Shown here: one piece after another, positions 51,182-61,055 of the stretch
How positions within the stretch are numbered: position 1 is the stretch's first letter
Layout of the letters: every line of letters starts with the position of its first letter
From: Kangiella spongicola
GTDB lineage: Bacteria; Pseudomonadota; Gammaproteobacteria; Enterobacterales; Kangiellaceae
Assembly (NCBI RefSeq): GCF_003194565.2
Contig: NZ_QICH01000002.1
Location: forward strand, 611,234 to 675,233
Length of the DNA stretch: 64,000 nucleotides
Direction: 5' to 3'
Position numbers and translations under genes: made by a program
Notes under the pieces: model-generated
What the model was told of the DNA's origin: nothing
Seen by the model: the letters and a program-made list of their open reading frames with translations, nothing else
The model's database searches: none

Positions 51182-51877
51182 TTAGTCTTTTAAAGAAATA
51201 GAAGACTTATCTAAAGTTAAGCCAGGACCCATAGTTGAAGATAAAGAAATCTTCTTCAGGTAAGTACCTTTTGATGAAGCTGGCTTTGCTTTTTTAAGTG
51301 CGATTAATAGAGACGATAAGTTCTCTTCTAATTGCTCAGCACTGAAGCTTACTTTACCGATTGCAGCGTGAACGATACCGTTTTTGTCTGCGCGGTACTG
51401 AACCTGACCTGCTTTAGCGTTCTTAACCGCCGTAGCTACGTCTGGAGTTACTGTACCTACTTTCGGGTTAGGCATTAAACCTTTAGGACCTAAAATTTGA
51501 CCTAGTTGACCAACCACACGCATTGCGTCTGGGCTAGCGATAACTACGTCAAAGTCCATGTTGCCTTTCTTAACTTCTTCAGCAAGATCTTCCATACCAA
51601 CTACGTCAGCGCCTGCTTCTTTAGCAGCGTCAGCGTTAGTTGTGAATACTGCAACGCGAACGTCTTTACCAGTACCGTTTGGAAGAACTGTTGCGCCACG
51701 AACAACCTGATCTGATTTACGAGGATCAATACCAAGGTTCACAGCAACTTCTAAGCTTTCATCAAATTTTACGCTAGAAACATCTTTCAATAACTCGATA
51801 GCTTCTACCGCAGAAAATACTGTGCGCTCACCAACTTTCTCGTTGATTGCGCGAATACGTTTACTTAGCTTAGCCAT
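51182..51877 (-). CDS. rplA: 50S ribosomal protein L1
   Basis: 231 residues from the ATG ending at 51877 ('[15 protein letters not shown]'), with GGAGG 9 nt upstream; the open frame continues 48 bp further into rplK but has no reason to start there. L1 forms the stalk at the E site and in E. coli represses rplKA translation. '[17 protein letters not shown]' is the family signature. Confidence 0.98.
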   Translation of the reverse strand: MAKLSKRIRAINEKVGERTVFSAVEAIELLKDVSSVKFDESLEVAVNLGIDPRKSDQVVRGATVLPNGTGKDVRVAVFTTNADAAKEAGADVVGMEDLAEEVKKGNMDFDVVIASPDAMRVVGQLGQILGPKGLMPNPKVGTVTPDVATAVKNAKAGQVQYRADKNGIVHAAIGKVSFSAEQLEENLSSLLIALKKAKPASSKGTYLKKISLSSTMGPGLTLDKSSISLKD

Positions 51878-51881
51878 GGTC

Positions 51882-52310
51882 TTATACCTCCGCGTCAACG
51901 CCCATAGAGCGCGCTGTACCAGCAATAGTGCGAACTGCAGCGTCCATATCAGCCGCTGTTAGATCTGGTTCTTTCATTTTTGCAATTTCTTCTAATTGCT
52001 CGCGAGTGATCTTGCCCACTTTCTTAGTGTTTGGCGTACCACTACCAGACTTAACACCAATCGCTTTTAAGATTAGTACTGCCGCAGGAGGAGTTTTAGT
52101 AACAAACGTAAAACTACGGTCGTTATAAACTGTGATAACTACAGGAGTTGGAAGACCTTTTTCTAGCTTTTCTGTTTCAGCGTTGAATGCTTTACAGAAT
52201 TCCATGATGTTAACACCGTGTTGACCTAATGCAGGACCAACTGGTGGACTTGGGTTTGCCATTCCGGCACCAACTTGCAGCTTAATATAAGCTTCGACTT
52301 TCTTAGCCAT
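51882..52310 (-). CDS. rplK: 50S ribosomal protein L11
   Basis: 142 residues. N-terminal '[32 protein letters not shown]' (pieces: [17 protein letters not shown]) is the proline-rich GTPase-centre domain; L11 is needed for RelA activation on stalled ribosomes. '[17 protein letters not shown]' joins to the RNA-binding C-terminal domain. 4 bp before rplA. Confidence 0.98.
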   Translation of the reverse strand: MAKKVEAYIKLQVGAGMANPSPPVGPALGQHGVNIMEFCKAFNAETEKLEKGLPTPVVITVYNDRSFTFVTKTPPAAVLILKAIGVKSGSGTPNTKKVGKITREQLEEIAKMKEPDLTAADMDAAVRTIAGTARSMGVDAEV

Positions 52311-52366
52311 GTTTCACCTCGTTATGGGTACAATCGCTATTACTAGCTCCCCGTTTTTACAAAGAC

Positions 52367-52423
52367 AAAAAAGCGCTCCCCAGAATTAGCTTACCTAGCG
52401 GGTAAACCAAACAGAGATCGCTT
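52367..52423 (-). terminator. Terminator-like hairpin between nusG and rplK
   Basis: Minus strand AAGCGATCTC, a loop of about 33 nt, GGGAGCGCTT ending in a run of six Ts (two shared with the stem). The stem has one mismatch and one wobble. Its position suggests that secE-nusG transcripts end or are thinned here, with rplKA started from a promoter closer to rplK (none clearly seen). Confidence 0.7.
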
Positions 52424-52441
52424 TATGTTTAAATTTGTTGT

Positions 52442-52975
52442 CTAGCCTTTCTCGACTTGACTAAATTCCAATTCTACAGGAGTTGAGCGTCCAAAGATAG
52501 TGACTGACACCTGTAAACGGCTTTTTTCGTAGTTGACTGATTCAACCACACCGTTAAAGTCGGCAAATGGACCATCGGTAACTCGCACCATTTCGCCTGC
52601 TTCAAACAATACTTTAGGTCTTGGCTTGTCCGTGCCGTCTTCTAGACGGTTAAGGATAGCATCTGCTTCTTTTTTCGAGATTGGAGCTGGACGGTCTGAT
52701 GTACCACCAATAAAACCCATTACACGTGGTGTATTACGCACCACCTGCCAAGTTTCTTCGTTCATTTCCATCTCGACAAGAACATAACCTGGGAAGAATT
52801 TGCGTTCGCTTTTACGCTTTTGACCCGCGCGCATTTCTACAACTTCTTCAGTTGGAACTAGCACTTCACCAAAGCTGTCTTGCAAACCAGCAAGCTCAAT
52901 ACGCTCCTGAAGCAAGTTTTTAACTTTGTTTTCATAACCTGAAAAGGCTTGAACTACGTACCAGCGTAATGCCAT
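52442..52975 (-). CDS. nusG: Transcription termination/antitermination factor NusG
   Basis: 177 residues. N-terminal NGN domain ('[19 protein letters not shown]' start, '[24 protein letters not shown]' in pieces) binds the RNA polymerase clamp; the C-terminal KOW domain ('[22 protein letters not shown]' in pieces: [14 protein letters not shown]) contacts Rho or S10. Same order as E. coli secE-nusG. Confidence 0.98.
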   Translation of the reverse strand: MALRWYVVQAFSGYENKVKNLLQERIELAGLQDSFGEVLVPTEEVVEMRAGQKRKSERKFFPGYVLVEMEMNEETWQVVRNTPRVMGFIGGTSDRPAPISKKEADAILNRLEDGTDKPRPKVLFEAGEMVRVTDGPFADFNGVVESVNYEKSRLQVSVTIFGRSTPVELEFSQVEKG

Positions 52976-52985
52976 GCGACGTCTC

Positions 52986-53357
52986 CTAACCTAAGATTGG
53001 CTGTATTAAAAAGCTATTAATTAGCCAATCTAACAACCACAAGAAAGCACCAAGGATTATAATCATGATAATGACCACGATTGTCATACGAGTTGTTTCA
53101 TTGGTTTTTGGCCAAATAACTTTGCGTAATTCAGTACGAGCACCTTTAACAAACTGCCAAAGCGCTTTACCTTTAGCAGTTAGCATAGCAACTGCAATGG
53201 CAATTACAACTGCCGCAATTACGATACCAGCACGAATTAAGATCGATTGCTCAACTAGAACGTTAAAAGCATAAATACCACCGAATAGGATGGCAAACGC
53301 TACGATCCACTTCACAGAGTCTAATTTTGATGGTTCCGTGTTTGCTTGTGCACTCAT
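52986..53357 (-). CDS. secE: Protein translocase subunit SecE
   Basis: 123 residues from the ATG ending at 53357; three membrane helices, with the conserved C-terminal segment '[21 protein letters not shown]' (pieces: [14 protein letters not shown]) followed by the last helix. Clamps SecY. 10 bp before nusG. The frame could start earlier at a TTG, but the AAGG site fits the ATG. Confidence 0.96.
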   Translation of the reverse strand: MSAQANTEPSKLDSVKWIVAFAILFGGIYAFNVLVEQSILIRAGIVIAAVVIAIAVAMLTAKGKALWQFVKGARTELRKVIWPKTNETTRMTIVVIIMIIILGAFLWLLDWLINSFLIQPILG

Positions 53358-53429
53358 GAATAAAACCTTTATCAACAGCCACTTACTTTATTTTCGACTT
53401 CGTTAGTATGAAGTCTTATCGATTAGAAG

Positions 53430-53505
53430 TGGCAGGCCAGGAGGGACTCGAACCCCCAACTTTCGGTTTTGGAGACCGACGCTCTACCAATTGAACTACT
53501 GGCCT
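53430..53505 (-). tRNA. trpT: tRNA-Trp (anticodon CCA)
   Basis: 76 nt including an encoded CCA end. Acceptor AGGCCAG pairs with CTGGCCT, anticodon loop CTCCAAA gives CCA, and the T-loop GGTTCGAGTCC is standard. Just upstream of secE as in many proteobacteria, sharing its promoter at 53536-53563. Confidence 0.98.
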
Positions 53506-53535
53506 TTAAACTGATTGTCTAAAATAAGGCCGTGA

Positions 53536-53563
53536 ATTATACAACGTCTCGCTTGAATTGCAA
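53536..53563 (-). promoter_or_regulatory. Promoter of tRNA-Trp-secE-nusG
   Basis: Minus strand TTGCAA (53558-53563), 16-bp spacer, consensus TATAAT (53536-53541), then TCACGGCC. Start expected around 53529, 24 bp before the tRNA. Confidence 0.88.
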
Positions 53564-53731
53564 TTCTTTCTTAGAAATTAATCCAAAGAATATGTCATCT
53601 CACGAAATCGTATAAAAAACGGTACTTTACGATCACTTCTCTTTATTACAGCTTGGCAAATCCAGATGCAGAGTTTGCCTTGCTAGTGGGTCCAAAAGCG
53701 GCCTTATGCCCGTTTCTTACCCTTTCATAAT

Positions 53732-53753
53732 AAAGGGCACCGAAGTGCCCTTT
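53732..53753 (-). terminator. Intrinsic terminator of the second tuf
   Basis: AAAGGGCAC, loop of 4, GTGCCCTTT, then TATTATG on the minus strand. Stem identical to the first tuf terminator; T-run weak. Confidence 0.75.
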
Positions 53754-53776
53754 AGATTTGTTGCGGTTCTAAAATC

Positions 53777-54967
53777 TTACTCGTGGATTTTAGATACAAC
53801 ACCCGCACCTACAGTACGGCCACCTTCACGAATCGCGAAGCGTAAACCTTCGTCCATCGCAATCGGTGCAATCAATGTAACGTCCATTTTGATGTTATCG
53901 CCTGGCATTACCATCTCTACGCCTTCTGGTAGCTCACAAGCACCAGTTACGTCAGTTGTACGGAAGTAGAACTGTGGGCGGTAGCCTTTGAAGAATGGCG
54001 TGTGACGACCACCTTCATCTTTAGACAATACATAAACTTCTGCTTCGAAACGTGTGTGCGGGTTGATAGTACCAACGTGCGCCAATACTTGACCACGCTC
54101 TACTTCGTCACGCTTAGTACCACGCAGTAGTACACCTACGTTATCGCCAGCTTCACCTTGGTCTAGAAGCTTACGGAACATCTCTACGCCAGTTACTGTC
54201 GTCTTAACCGTGTCTTTGATACCTACGATTTCGATTTCTTCACCAACTTTTACAACACCGCTCTCTACACGACCGGTTACAACCGTACCACGACCTGAAA
54301 TCGAGAATACGTCTTCAATCGGTAACAAGAATGGCTTGTCTACTGCACGCTGTGGCTCTGGGATGTATGTATCTAGAGCTTCGCCTAAAGCAACAATCGC
54401 TTCTTGACCTAATGGGCCTTCGTCGCCTTCCAACGCTTTCAACGCTGAACCACGGATGATTGGCGTGTCGTCACCTGGGAATTCGTATTGGTCTAGAAGT
54501 TCACGAACTTCCATCTCTACTAACTCTAGTAACTCTTCGTCGTCGACCATGTCGCATTTGTTCAAGAATACGATGATCTTAGGTACACCTACCTGACGTG
54601 ATAACAAGATGTGCTCACGCGTTTGTGGCATTGGGCCGTCTGCAGCTGAACATACTAAGATAGCGCCGTCCATCTGTGCAGCACCAGTGATCATGTTTTT
54701 AACATAGTCAGCGTGGCCTGGGCAGTCTACGTGTGCGTAGTGACGTGCTGGAGTTTCGTACTCAACGTGTGAAGTCGCGATTGTAATACCACGCTCACGC
54801 TCTTCTGGAGCATTATCGATATCAGCGAAAGCCTGAGCTGAGCCGCCGTATACTTTTGCTAATACTGTACAGATCGCCGCAGTTAACGTCGTTTTACCAT
54901 GGTCAACGTGACCAATCGTACCAACGTTTACGTGTGGCTTATTACGTTCAAATTTCTCTTTAGCCAT
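53777..54967 (-). CDS. tuf: Elongation factor Tu (copy 2, tRNA operon)
   Basis: 396 residues, protein identical to copy 1. Downstream of four tRNA genes, the E. coli tufB arrangement. Its ribosome-binding site (GGGAG, about 7 nt before the ATG) and upstream sequence differ from copy 1, while the coding part differs at one base by eye, so the similarity is being kept by gene conversion rather than by recent duplication of a longer block. Confidence 0.98.
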   Translation of the reverse strand: MAKEKFERNKPHVNVGTIGHVDHGKTTLTAAICTVLAKVYGGSAQAFADIDNAPEERERGITIATSHVEYETPARHYAHVDCPGHADYVKNMITGAAQMDGAILVCSAADGPMPQTREHILLSRQVGVPKIIVFLNKCDMVDDEELLELVEMEVRELLDQYEFPGDDTPIIRGSALKALEGDEGPLGQEAIVALGEALDTYIPEPQRAVDKPFLLPIEDVFSISGRGTVVTGRVESGVVKVGEEIEIVGIKDTVKTTVTGVEMFRKLLDQGEAGDNVGVLLRGTKRDEVERGQVLAHVGTINPHTRFEAEVYVLSKDEGGRHTPFFKGYRPQFYFRTTDVTGACELPEGVEMVMPGDNIKMDVTLIAPIAMDEGLRFAIREGGRTVGAGVVSKIHE

Positions 54968-55122
54968 TTTAAGTCTCCCGGAATTTCCGCGTTTTAAGTT
55001 CCAATATTAAAACGGGTGTCACCGGGTTGTACGTCAAAGATACCACGTACTAGCACCCTCGCACCCTAAATTTTGCCAACTTGATAGATTCTGAATGAGA
55101 AGATAGCAAGACTGACAAAGCC

Positions 55123-55198
<76 letters not shown>

Positions 55199-55203
55199 AA
55201 AAT

Positions 55204-55277
<74 letters not shown>

Positions 55278-55447
55278 GCTCAACTGTTTACCGTGTCTTT
55301 TAAATGCAAAACAATAAACTACAGTAAGTTTACGCCGCACCAAGAACGATAGTGACTCAAATTGCGCTAGTGCAACTTAAGCCTTCACCCAGCCACCCTT
55401 CTTCGCTTTTCAGCGACTTAGAGCATATGAGGCAGGATGAAATAATT

Positions 55448-55531
55448 TGGTGGAGGGGGGAGGATTCGAACCTCCGAAGCTTTCGCGTCAGATTTACAGT
55501 CTGATCCCTTTGGCCGCTCGGGAACCCCTCC
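55448..55531 (-). tRNA. tyrU: tRNA-Tyr (anticodon GTA)
   Basis: 84 nt with encoded CCA and a long variable arm, as expected for a class II tRNA. Acceptor GGAGGGG, anticodon loop CTGTAAA (GTA). Separated by about 170 bp from tRNA-Gly. Confidence 0.97.
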
Positions 55532-55679
55532 AAGATTTGAACATCATCGTTGCTCAAAGCGAGCGCGCATAATGCCAATTTGCTGGAGAAAATGCAAGTA
55601 TAAATCTCTTTAGTCTAGTGCTACAAGAGTATGCTAACTCACATTTAAAAAGGGCTGCATATGCAACCCTCAAAAATAA

Positions 55680-55756
<77 letters not shown>

Positions 55757-55811
55757 TAACTTCTTGACAGGCCTGATGTGTCTTTTTGGCCGATGTCGTT
55801 AAGTGGGCGGA

Positions 55812-55840
55812 ATTTTAGCGATCTGATTTAGCTTTGGCAA
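55812..55840 (-). promoter_or_regulatory. Promoter of the thrU-tyrU-glyT-thrT-tuf operon
   Basis: Minus strand TTGCCA (55835-55840), 17-bp spacer, TAAAAT (55812-55817), then the GC-rich TCCGCCC discriminator typical of stable-RNA promoters. AT-rich sequence just upstream (with A-runs at about 55843-55860) may act as an UP element. Confidence 0.88.
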
Positions 55841-55900
55841 TGCTTTTTTCAACTTTTTTTGGCAATCAGCCAATTTTTTTCATTTCTTTCGATAAATTGT

Positions 55901-56755
55901 TTATTTATTCACCGAAAACCAATGGTTTAAGCCTAAAAAAACCAACCTTGGCTCTAAGGTTACTTTAATTGGCTTATTCAAAAGTTTCAATTCTTGCTCA
56001 ATCCATTGCAAAACCTCTGCTCCATCACCTCCAGTAATCCATATTTCTAAATTATTACTGTTATCAGCATCCTTGTAGGCGGAAATTATTTGCCTCACTA
56101 GCTGACGACAATAACCTTCCACCATGACATCGGCTCCGAGCGACACCGCAGCAGACGTATTTTGGCCAAACAGGTCGCCTTCGGCTTGGTTATCGTGACT
56201 GGCACTCCAGGCAATACCACCAGTTTCGCCGAGCAATGATTGCTGCAATAACTTTTTACCGGCGACGATATGCCCGCCTTGGTGCACACCCTGCGCATTG
56301 ACCCAATCAGCTGTAATCGCCGTTCCAGCATCGATCACTATAAAATCTGTAACACATCTTTCAAACACAGCAATCATAGCTAACCAGCGGTCGACGCCAA
56401 GAGCTTGTGGCTTTGCGTAAGTGTTTACTAGCGTACGTGACAATTGTGCGCTATTGCCTATTGCCGAGTTATCTTTAGCTGAATAACTACTAGTCGAGGT
56501 GGCAAAAACAGGAGTTATCTTTAAGGTTCTCTCACAGGCTTGCTTAAAGAGGTCTTTAGTTTCACGGCTCGCTACACTACTGATGATAACCGCTTTTACT
56601 CCAAAGCCAGCAAACTGCTCCAAGTGTTTTTTTAGCTCATCTGCGCTACTTGCCTTGCTGTCCCATGCTCCTGCAGCCTCTTCTTTAAAAAGCTCTACAG
56701 ACTTTGTAAGTACATACTTACAGCGGCTATTACCTTGATCAATAAATAGAAACAT
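55901..56755 (-). CDS. coaX: Type III pantothenate kinase
   Basis: 284 residues. Phosphorylates pantothenate, the first committed step to coenzyme A; the type III enzyme is not feedback-inhibited by CoA. ASKHA fold motifs: 'IDQGNSRCKYVL' (phosphate 1), 'GVDRWLAMIA' and 'IDAGTAITADWV' (phosphate 2), and 'WITGGDGAEV'. No second pantothenate kinase is visible in this window. 2 bp after birA, an arrangement common where coaX replaces coaA. Confidence 0.94.
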   Translation of the reverse strand: MFLFIDQGNSRCKYVLTKSVELFKEEAAGAWDSKASSADELKKHLEQFAGFGVKAVIISSVASRETKDLFKQACERTLKITPVFATSTSSYSAKDNSAIGNSAQLSRTLVNTYAKPQALGVDRWLAMIAVFERCVTDFIVIDAGTAITADWVNAQGVHQGGHIVAGKKLLQQSLLGETGGIAWSASHDNQAEGDLFGQNTSAAVSLGADVMVEGYCRQLVRQIISAYKDADNSNNLEIWITGGDGAEVLQWIEQELKLLNKPIKVTLEPRLVFLGLNHWFSVNK

Positions 56756-56757
56756 GG

Positions 56758-57741
56758 CTAAGTACCCTCACGAAACCTTAAGCTAACTTCACCAGCATAA
56801 ACTGGCTTGATGCCTTTACCCGTTTGCAATAAAAAAGCACCATTAGCATCGACACCCGCGCCAATACCGTTAATGACGTCTTCACCCTGCAGTATGGCAA
56901 CTTTTTTATTTAAGCACTCATCATAGCGCTGCCATTCAGATAAAAAGGACTCGAAACCGCCGTCAGAAAAGCGCTCAAGATAGTCCTGTAGACACTGTAT
57001 CACAGTAATTAATAGCTGCTGACGGCTGATTGTCGGCTCTAACTCTTGGAGATTGATCCACTCTTGCTCGATGCTCTCGGCGGCATTGCTCGCCATGTGC
57101 ACATTGAGACCAACACCAATGATAACTTGTAGCCCACCGACCATATCGCCAGAAAGCTCGACCAGAATACCGCCTAGTTTGCGCCCTTGGTAGCGAATAT
57201 CGTTTGGCCATTTAAGCTCAACGCCCGTAATTCCAAGCTGTTGCAAAGCTTTGACTATGGCTAGGCCAACAATCAAACTCAAACCGCCGAGCTGTTGTAC
57301 GGGTAATTGCGTTTTCCAGCCAAGCGACCAATATAGGTTGCTGGCTAAAGGGGAAACCCACTTCCTACCACGTCGCCCGCGCCCAGCAGACTGATATTCC
57401 GCCACCACTAATTTATTATGGGTAAAGCCATCGCCTTTTAATTTGTCATTGGTGGAATCGGTAATAAGCCGTAAATCTAAACTGAACCCATGCAAGGCTT
57501 CTTCTATTTGTGCTTTATTTAACAGCTCGACCTGGTGCTCAAGGCGGTAACCCTTACCCGTCACTGACTCAATACCAAGCCCTAAGTCTTGCAACTGCTG
57601 AATCAATTTCCAGACGTATGCTCGACTCACCCCAAGTTTATCAGCAATGGCTTGGCCTGAATAAAAGCCACCTTCTGACAAGAGCTGCATAATGCCAGTC
57701 AGCTGCTGTTCTTTATGTTCCGACTGCTCTTTAGCTGCCAT
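56758..57741 (-). CDS. birA: Biotin-[acetyl-CoA carboxylase] ligase and biotin-operon repressor BirA
   Basis: 327 residues. N-terminal winged helix ('GQAIADKLGVSRAYVWKLIQQL', in pieces; about residues 30-55) allows DNA binding; the central catalytic domain has the biotinyl-AMP loop 'GRGRRGRKW' and 'LKWPNDI', with 'GRKLGGILVE'. The C-terminal domain completes dimerisation. Attaches biotin to acetyl-CoA carboxylase. Between murB (23 bp) and coaX (2 bp); murB-birA is also the E. coli order. Confidence 0.95.
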   Translation of the reverse strand: MAAKEQSEHKEQQLTGIMQLLSEGGFYSGQAIADKLGVSRAYVWKLIQQLQDLGLGIESVTGKGYRLEHQVELLNKAQIEEALHGFSLDLRLITDSTNDKLKGDGFTHNKLVVAEYQSAGRGRRGRKWVSPLASNLYWSLGWKTQLPVQQLGGLSLIVGLAIVKALQQLGITGVELKWPNDIRYQGRKLGGILVELSGDMVGGLQVIIGVGLNVHMASNAAESIEQEWINLQELEPTISRQQLLITVIQCLQDYLERFSDGGFESFLSEWQRYDECLNKKVAILQGEDVINGIGAGVDANGAFLLQTGKGIKPVYAGEVSLRFREGT

Positions 57742-57764
57742 GATCGGTGCTCACCGTGAAATTA

Positions 57765-58778
57765 TTAAAAGACATCTTGTTGCCCTATGATCCACACTTC
57801 AGGTTCAAGACGAACTCCAAACTCAGCCAAAACCGTATCTCGAACGTGTCCTGCGAGCTTTAAAATATCGTGACCGCTAGCATTACCATGGTTAACCATA
57901 ACCAGAGCTTGTTGCTGATGAACCCCTGCATCGCCTTGGCGATAGCCTTTCAAGCCACATTGGTCGATAAGCCAGCCCGCCGCTAACTTCATGTGTGAAT
58001 TATTAACTGGGTAAGCAACGATATCAGGGAAGCTTGTCTTTAGTTCTTGATATTGCTCAATACTGACAACTGGGTTTTTAAAGAACGAGCCCGCATTACC
58101 CAGTTTGCTCGGATCGGGCAGTTTGCTCTGACGGATCTTAATCACCTCATCGCTAACATCTTTAGCAGTAAGACTCTCTGTAGTCTCTGATAAGTTCATA
58201 AGCGGGCCGTAAGTAAGCACCAACTGTGTTTTTTTATACAAGCGCAAGGTTACTTCTGTAATGATATAGCGTCCGCGCAACTCCCCTTTGAAAATACTGT
58301 CACGATAACCAAACTGACACTCCTCGTGGGTAAAAACTCGTCGCTCTCCGCTATATAGATCGACAGCGCTTAATGAGATAAATCTTTGTTCAAGCTCAAC
58401 GCCATAAGCGCCAATATTTTGGATGGGTGCTGCCCCTACGTTGCCAGGAATAAGAGACAAGTTCTCAAGCCCCGCATAGCCTTTATCAAGCGAATCCAAA
58501 ACTAGCTGATGCCAGTTAACGCCTGCGCCTGCGGTAACGGTGACCTCATCGCCACTTTCTTGATAAGAAATCTTCTGAATATCTGCCTGCAAGAAGGTTA
58601 GCGGAACATGATCCAGCAATAGCAAGTTACTACCGCCACCGAGCACGAAGAATTTGTCGGCGGCTATGGTTAAGCCTGCCAACCAATCTTGGATGTCTTG
58701 TTCGCTTTGAAAACGGAAAAGTTGATCACAGCTAGCTTCAATACCAAAGGTATTATAAGCGGTTAGTGATTGCGCCAT
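57765..58778 (-). CDS. murB: UDP-N-acetylenolpyruvoylglucosamine reductase
   Basis: 337 residues, type I MurB with FAD. Reduces the enolpyruvyl group to make UDP-MurNAc for peptidoglycan. Motifs: 'NTFGIEASC' near the N-terminus, FAD-binding 'LGGGSNLLL', 'SLIPGNVGAAPIQNIGAYG' and the catalytic-Ser loop 'NAGSFFKNP'. C-terminal 'AAGWLIDQCGLKG' typical. Divergent from the amidohydrolase gene across 183 bp. Confidence 0.96.
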   Translation of the reverse strand: MAQSLTAYNTFGIEASCDQLFRFQSEQDIQDWLAGLTIAADKFFVLGGGSNLLLLDHVPLTFLQADIQKISYQESGDEVTVTAGAGVNWHQLVLDSLDKGYAGLENLSLIPGNVGAAPIQNIGAYGVELEQRFISLSAVDLYSGERRVFTHEECQFGYRDSIFKGELRGRYIITEVTLRLYKKTQLVLTYGPLMNLSETTESLTAKDVSDEVIKIRQSKLPDPSKLGNAGSFFKNPVVSIEQYQELKTSFPDIVAYPVNNSHMKLAAGWLIDQCGLKGYRQGDAGVHQQQALVMVNHGNASGHDILKLAGHVRDTVLAEFGVRLEPEVWIIGQQDVF

Positions 58779-58961
58779 AGAGCCTTGTCCAAATGCTTTT
58801 GAATGTTTTGCATTGTAGCAGAAGAACGCTGAAATACTATTTCTCTAGAGCGAACAATCCACAGTCAAAGATTGTTACAAATTGACCACCACAGAGATTG
58901 CCACTCCATGCACAAAACGTTAGATTAGGCTGACTAAATAATTATATAAAAGGGGAATCCC

Positions 58962-60266
58962 ATGAAGATAAACTCGCCATTAACCCTTGTTGCGACCATC
59001 ACAGCACTAAGCATCGCCTCCAATAGCCATGCTGCTGTGTCTAGTGAGGCTCAAGAAAATACTTGGTTACATTGCGGAAACCTCGTCGATACAGCCGAAG
59101 GCGAATTACTCTCCGAGCGCTACATCGAGATTACAGGCAATACCATTACTTCTGTCACCAGCTCGCGTCCAAGTGCTACGGATATTGTCGATCTTAGCAG
59201 TAAAACCTGTCTGCCTGGCTTAATGGATATGCATGTGCATCTTGATGGTGAAATGAATCCTAAGTCTTATATTGAAGGTTTTACGATGAACCCTGCGGAT
59301 TTAGCTCTTCGCGCACAAAACTTTGGCATGAAAACTTTGATGGCAGGATTCACAACCGTTAGAAACCCTGGCGATTCTTATAACGTCACCATTTCCTTAC
59401 GCAACGCCATTAACCAAGGCATCGTCGCTGGCCCGCGTATTTATTCAGCGGGGAAATCGCTAGCGACCACAGGCGGACACGCCGATCCAACGAATGGCAC
59501 CAATGCTGACTTGATGGGCGACCCAGGGCCAAAAGAAGGCGTTATCAACAGTGTCGAAGACGCGCGCAAAGCGGTACGTCAGCACTATAAAGAAGGCGCC
59601 GACTTTATCAAAATCACAGCCACAGGCGGTGTATTAAGCCTAGCAAAGAGTGGTCAGAATCCTCAGTTTACCGAAGAAGAACTGAAGTCAGTCATCGACA
59701 CCGCAAATGATTACGGCATGCACGTCGCTGCTCACGCGCACGGTGATGAAGGTATGTTACGCGCTGTAAAAGCCGGCATTACCAGTATCGAGCACGGAAC
59801 TTATATGTCAAAAGACGTGATGAAAGCCATGAAAAAGCATGGTACTTATTATGTGCCGACTATTATTGCCGGTAAATTTGTCGCAGAAAAAGCGGAAATT
59901 GATGGTTTCTTCCCAGAAATTGTACGCCCAAAAGCGCGAGCAGTTGGCCCACAAATTCAGAAAACCTTCTCTCAAGCTTATGATTACGGCGTAAAAATCG
60001 CCTTTGGCACCGATAGTGGCGTTTCGGCCCACGGCGATAACGCGAAAGAGTTTCAGTACATGATCGAGGCTGGTATGCCTGCGATGGAAGCTATCCAAAG
60101 CGCAACAGTGACGACTGCGGAGTTACTCAAAAATGATAAAATTGGCGTCATTAAAGAAGGCAAATTAGCAGACATAATTGCAGTTGATGGAAATCCTATT
60201 GAGGATATTACATTGCTACAAAGCGTCTCATTCGTCATGAAAGACGGTAATATCTATAAAAAATAA
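58962..60266 (+). CDS. Secreted metal-dependent amidohydrolase (dipeptidase/imidazolonepropionase-like)
   Basis: 434 residues with a Sec signal peptide (1-24, cleavage near 'SHAA'). Amidohydrolase fold: HxH in 'MDMHVHLDG' after strand 1; the carbamylated-lysine region '[11 protein letters not shown]'; His in 'VAAHAHG' and 'SIEHGTYM'; and the final Asp in '[11 protein letters not shown]'. The layout matches secreted peptidases of the Xaa-Pro / Xaa-Arg(Lys) type characterised in Alteromonas and related bacteria, but substrate is not certain. RBS AAAAGGGG about 6 nt upstream of the ATG. Followed by a strong terminator. Confidence 0.88.
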   Translation: MKINSPLTLVATITALSIASNSHAAVSSEAQENTWLHCGNLVDTAEGELLSERYIEITGNTITSVTSSRPSATDIVDLSSKTCLPGLMDMHVHLDGEMNPKSYIEGFTMNPADLALRAQNFGMKTLMAGFTTVRNPGDSYNVTISLRNAINQGIVAGPRIYSAGKSLATTGGHADPTNGTNADLMGDPGPKEGVINSVEDARKAVRQHYKEGADFIKITATGGVLSLAKSGQNPQFTEEELKSVIDTANDYGMHVAAHAHGDEGMLRAVKAGITSIEHGTYMSKDVMKAMKKHGTYYVPTIIAGKFVAEKAEIDGFFPEIVRPKARAVGPQIQKTFSQAYDYGVKIAFGTDSGVSAHGDNAKEFQYMIEAGMPAMEAIQSATVTTAELLKNDKIGVIKEGKLADIIAVDGNPIEDITLLQSVSFVMKDGNIYKK

Positions 60267-60300
60267 CGCTACAAATCAAAGCAACGAGCAACTTAAAAAG

Positions 60301-60329
60301 CGCAGGGAATATCATGCCCTGCGTTTTTT
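60301..60329. terminator. Bidirectional intrinsic terminator
   Basis: CGCAGGG, 9-nt loop, CCCTGCG then six Ts on the plus strand and AAAAAG (60295-60300) before it, so it can end both the amidohydrolase mRNA and the minus-strand lipoprotein mRNA. Confidence 0.92.
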
Positions 60330-60362
60330 ATTTACAGTTTCAAAAGCTGGGCATTTCAAAAA

Positions 60363-60803
60363 CTAAAACCGAAAGCTTTGCACACCGTCACCACACTCAA
60401 TTGCAGCACGGCGACTGTCTTTTATCTTAATAAAGCGGCTTAAACGTAAATCATCAATTACCGGACAAAGGAACTCAATTTTAACTGAAGCTTGATTAAC
60501 CGAGTGAATTTTATAAAAGTCGGTCTTTTTATCTACATTTTGTAAGCTGCCACTAAGACCAACGATGACATCCTGGTCTTTTACAACCCCACCTTTCGTT
60601 TGTACCGACCAGCCTGCTTTGCGCATTTGCGATACATATCGTTCTAAATCATCCTTAACACCAGCTTCTGAACTCATCTCCCAATCCGGTTTAGCGATAA
60701 CTAACCATTTCATGTTTCCGTTATTTTCTATAGAAATAACCTCGTTTTGCTCCCAACATGCGCTAATTAATAAACACAGCACACCAATAATGGCCAATCT
60801 CAT
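60363..60803 (-). CDS. Small predicted lipoprotein of unknown function
   Basis: 146 residues from the ATG ending at 60803, chosen because it has AAGGA 7 nt upstream and opens with a lipoprotein signal (MRLAIIGVLCLLISACWEQN, lipobox ISAC). The open frame continues upstream for another 79 codons without signal-like or conserved features. The mature part is mixed alpha/beta ('WLVIAKPDWEMSSEAGVKDD', 'GWSVQTKGGVVKDQDVIVGL' in pieces) with two late Cys that might form a disulfide. No family recognised. Divergent from csdA; transcription is independent. Confidence 0.7.
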   Translation of the reverse strand: MRLAIIGVLCLLISACWEQNEVISIENNGNMKWLVIAKPDWEMSSEAGVKDDLERYVSQMRKAGWSVQTKGGVVKDQDVIVGLSGSLQNVDKKTDFYKIHSVNQASVKIEFLCPVIDDLRLSRFIKIKDSRRAAIECGDGVQSFRF

Positions 60804-60888
60804 GCAGCAGTCCTTATGGTAAATTGCTTGAATTACATAGGTTTTTAGCCACTTTATACTATATTTTGTAAAACTTTTACTAATAATG

Positions 60889-60918
60889 TTAACACTGACT
60901 AATTTTTGTGCGTATAAT
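60889..60918 (+). promoter_or_regulatory. csdA/deaD promoter candidate
   Basis: TTAACA (60889-60894), 18-bp spacer, consensus TATAAT (60913-60918). It would give a 5' untranslated region of about 130 nt before the ATG at 61056, similar in kind to the long leaders of cold-shock genes. Confidence 0.7.
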
Positions 60919-61055
60919 GTCGCCGATTCGAAGCAATGGTCGCATGCACTCCCTTTCTTATATTCTGTGCAATGTGTTGTGGTTTTAGTTGGGTATATCA
61001 GTTGACCGACGCTTCGTTGAGCATTCCGCTCATCATGCAAAATTAAGGTATTCTG

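Noticed and set aside
55357..55578. 73-codon minus-strand frame
   Set aside because: It runs through the tRNA-Tyr gene and has no family resemblance.
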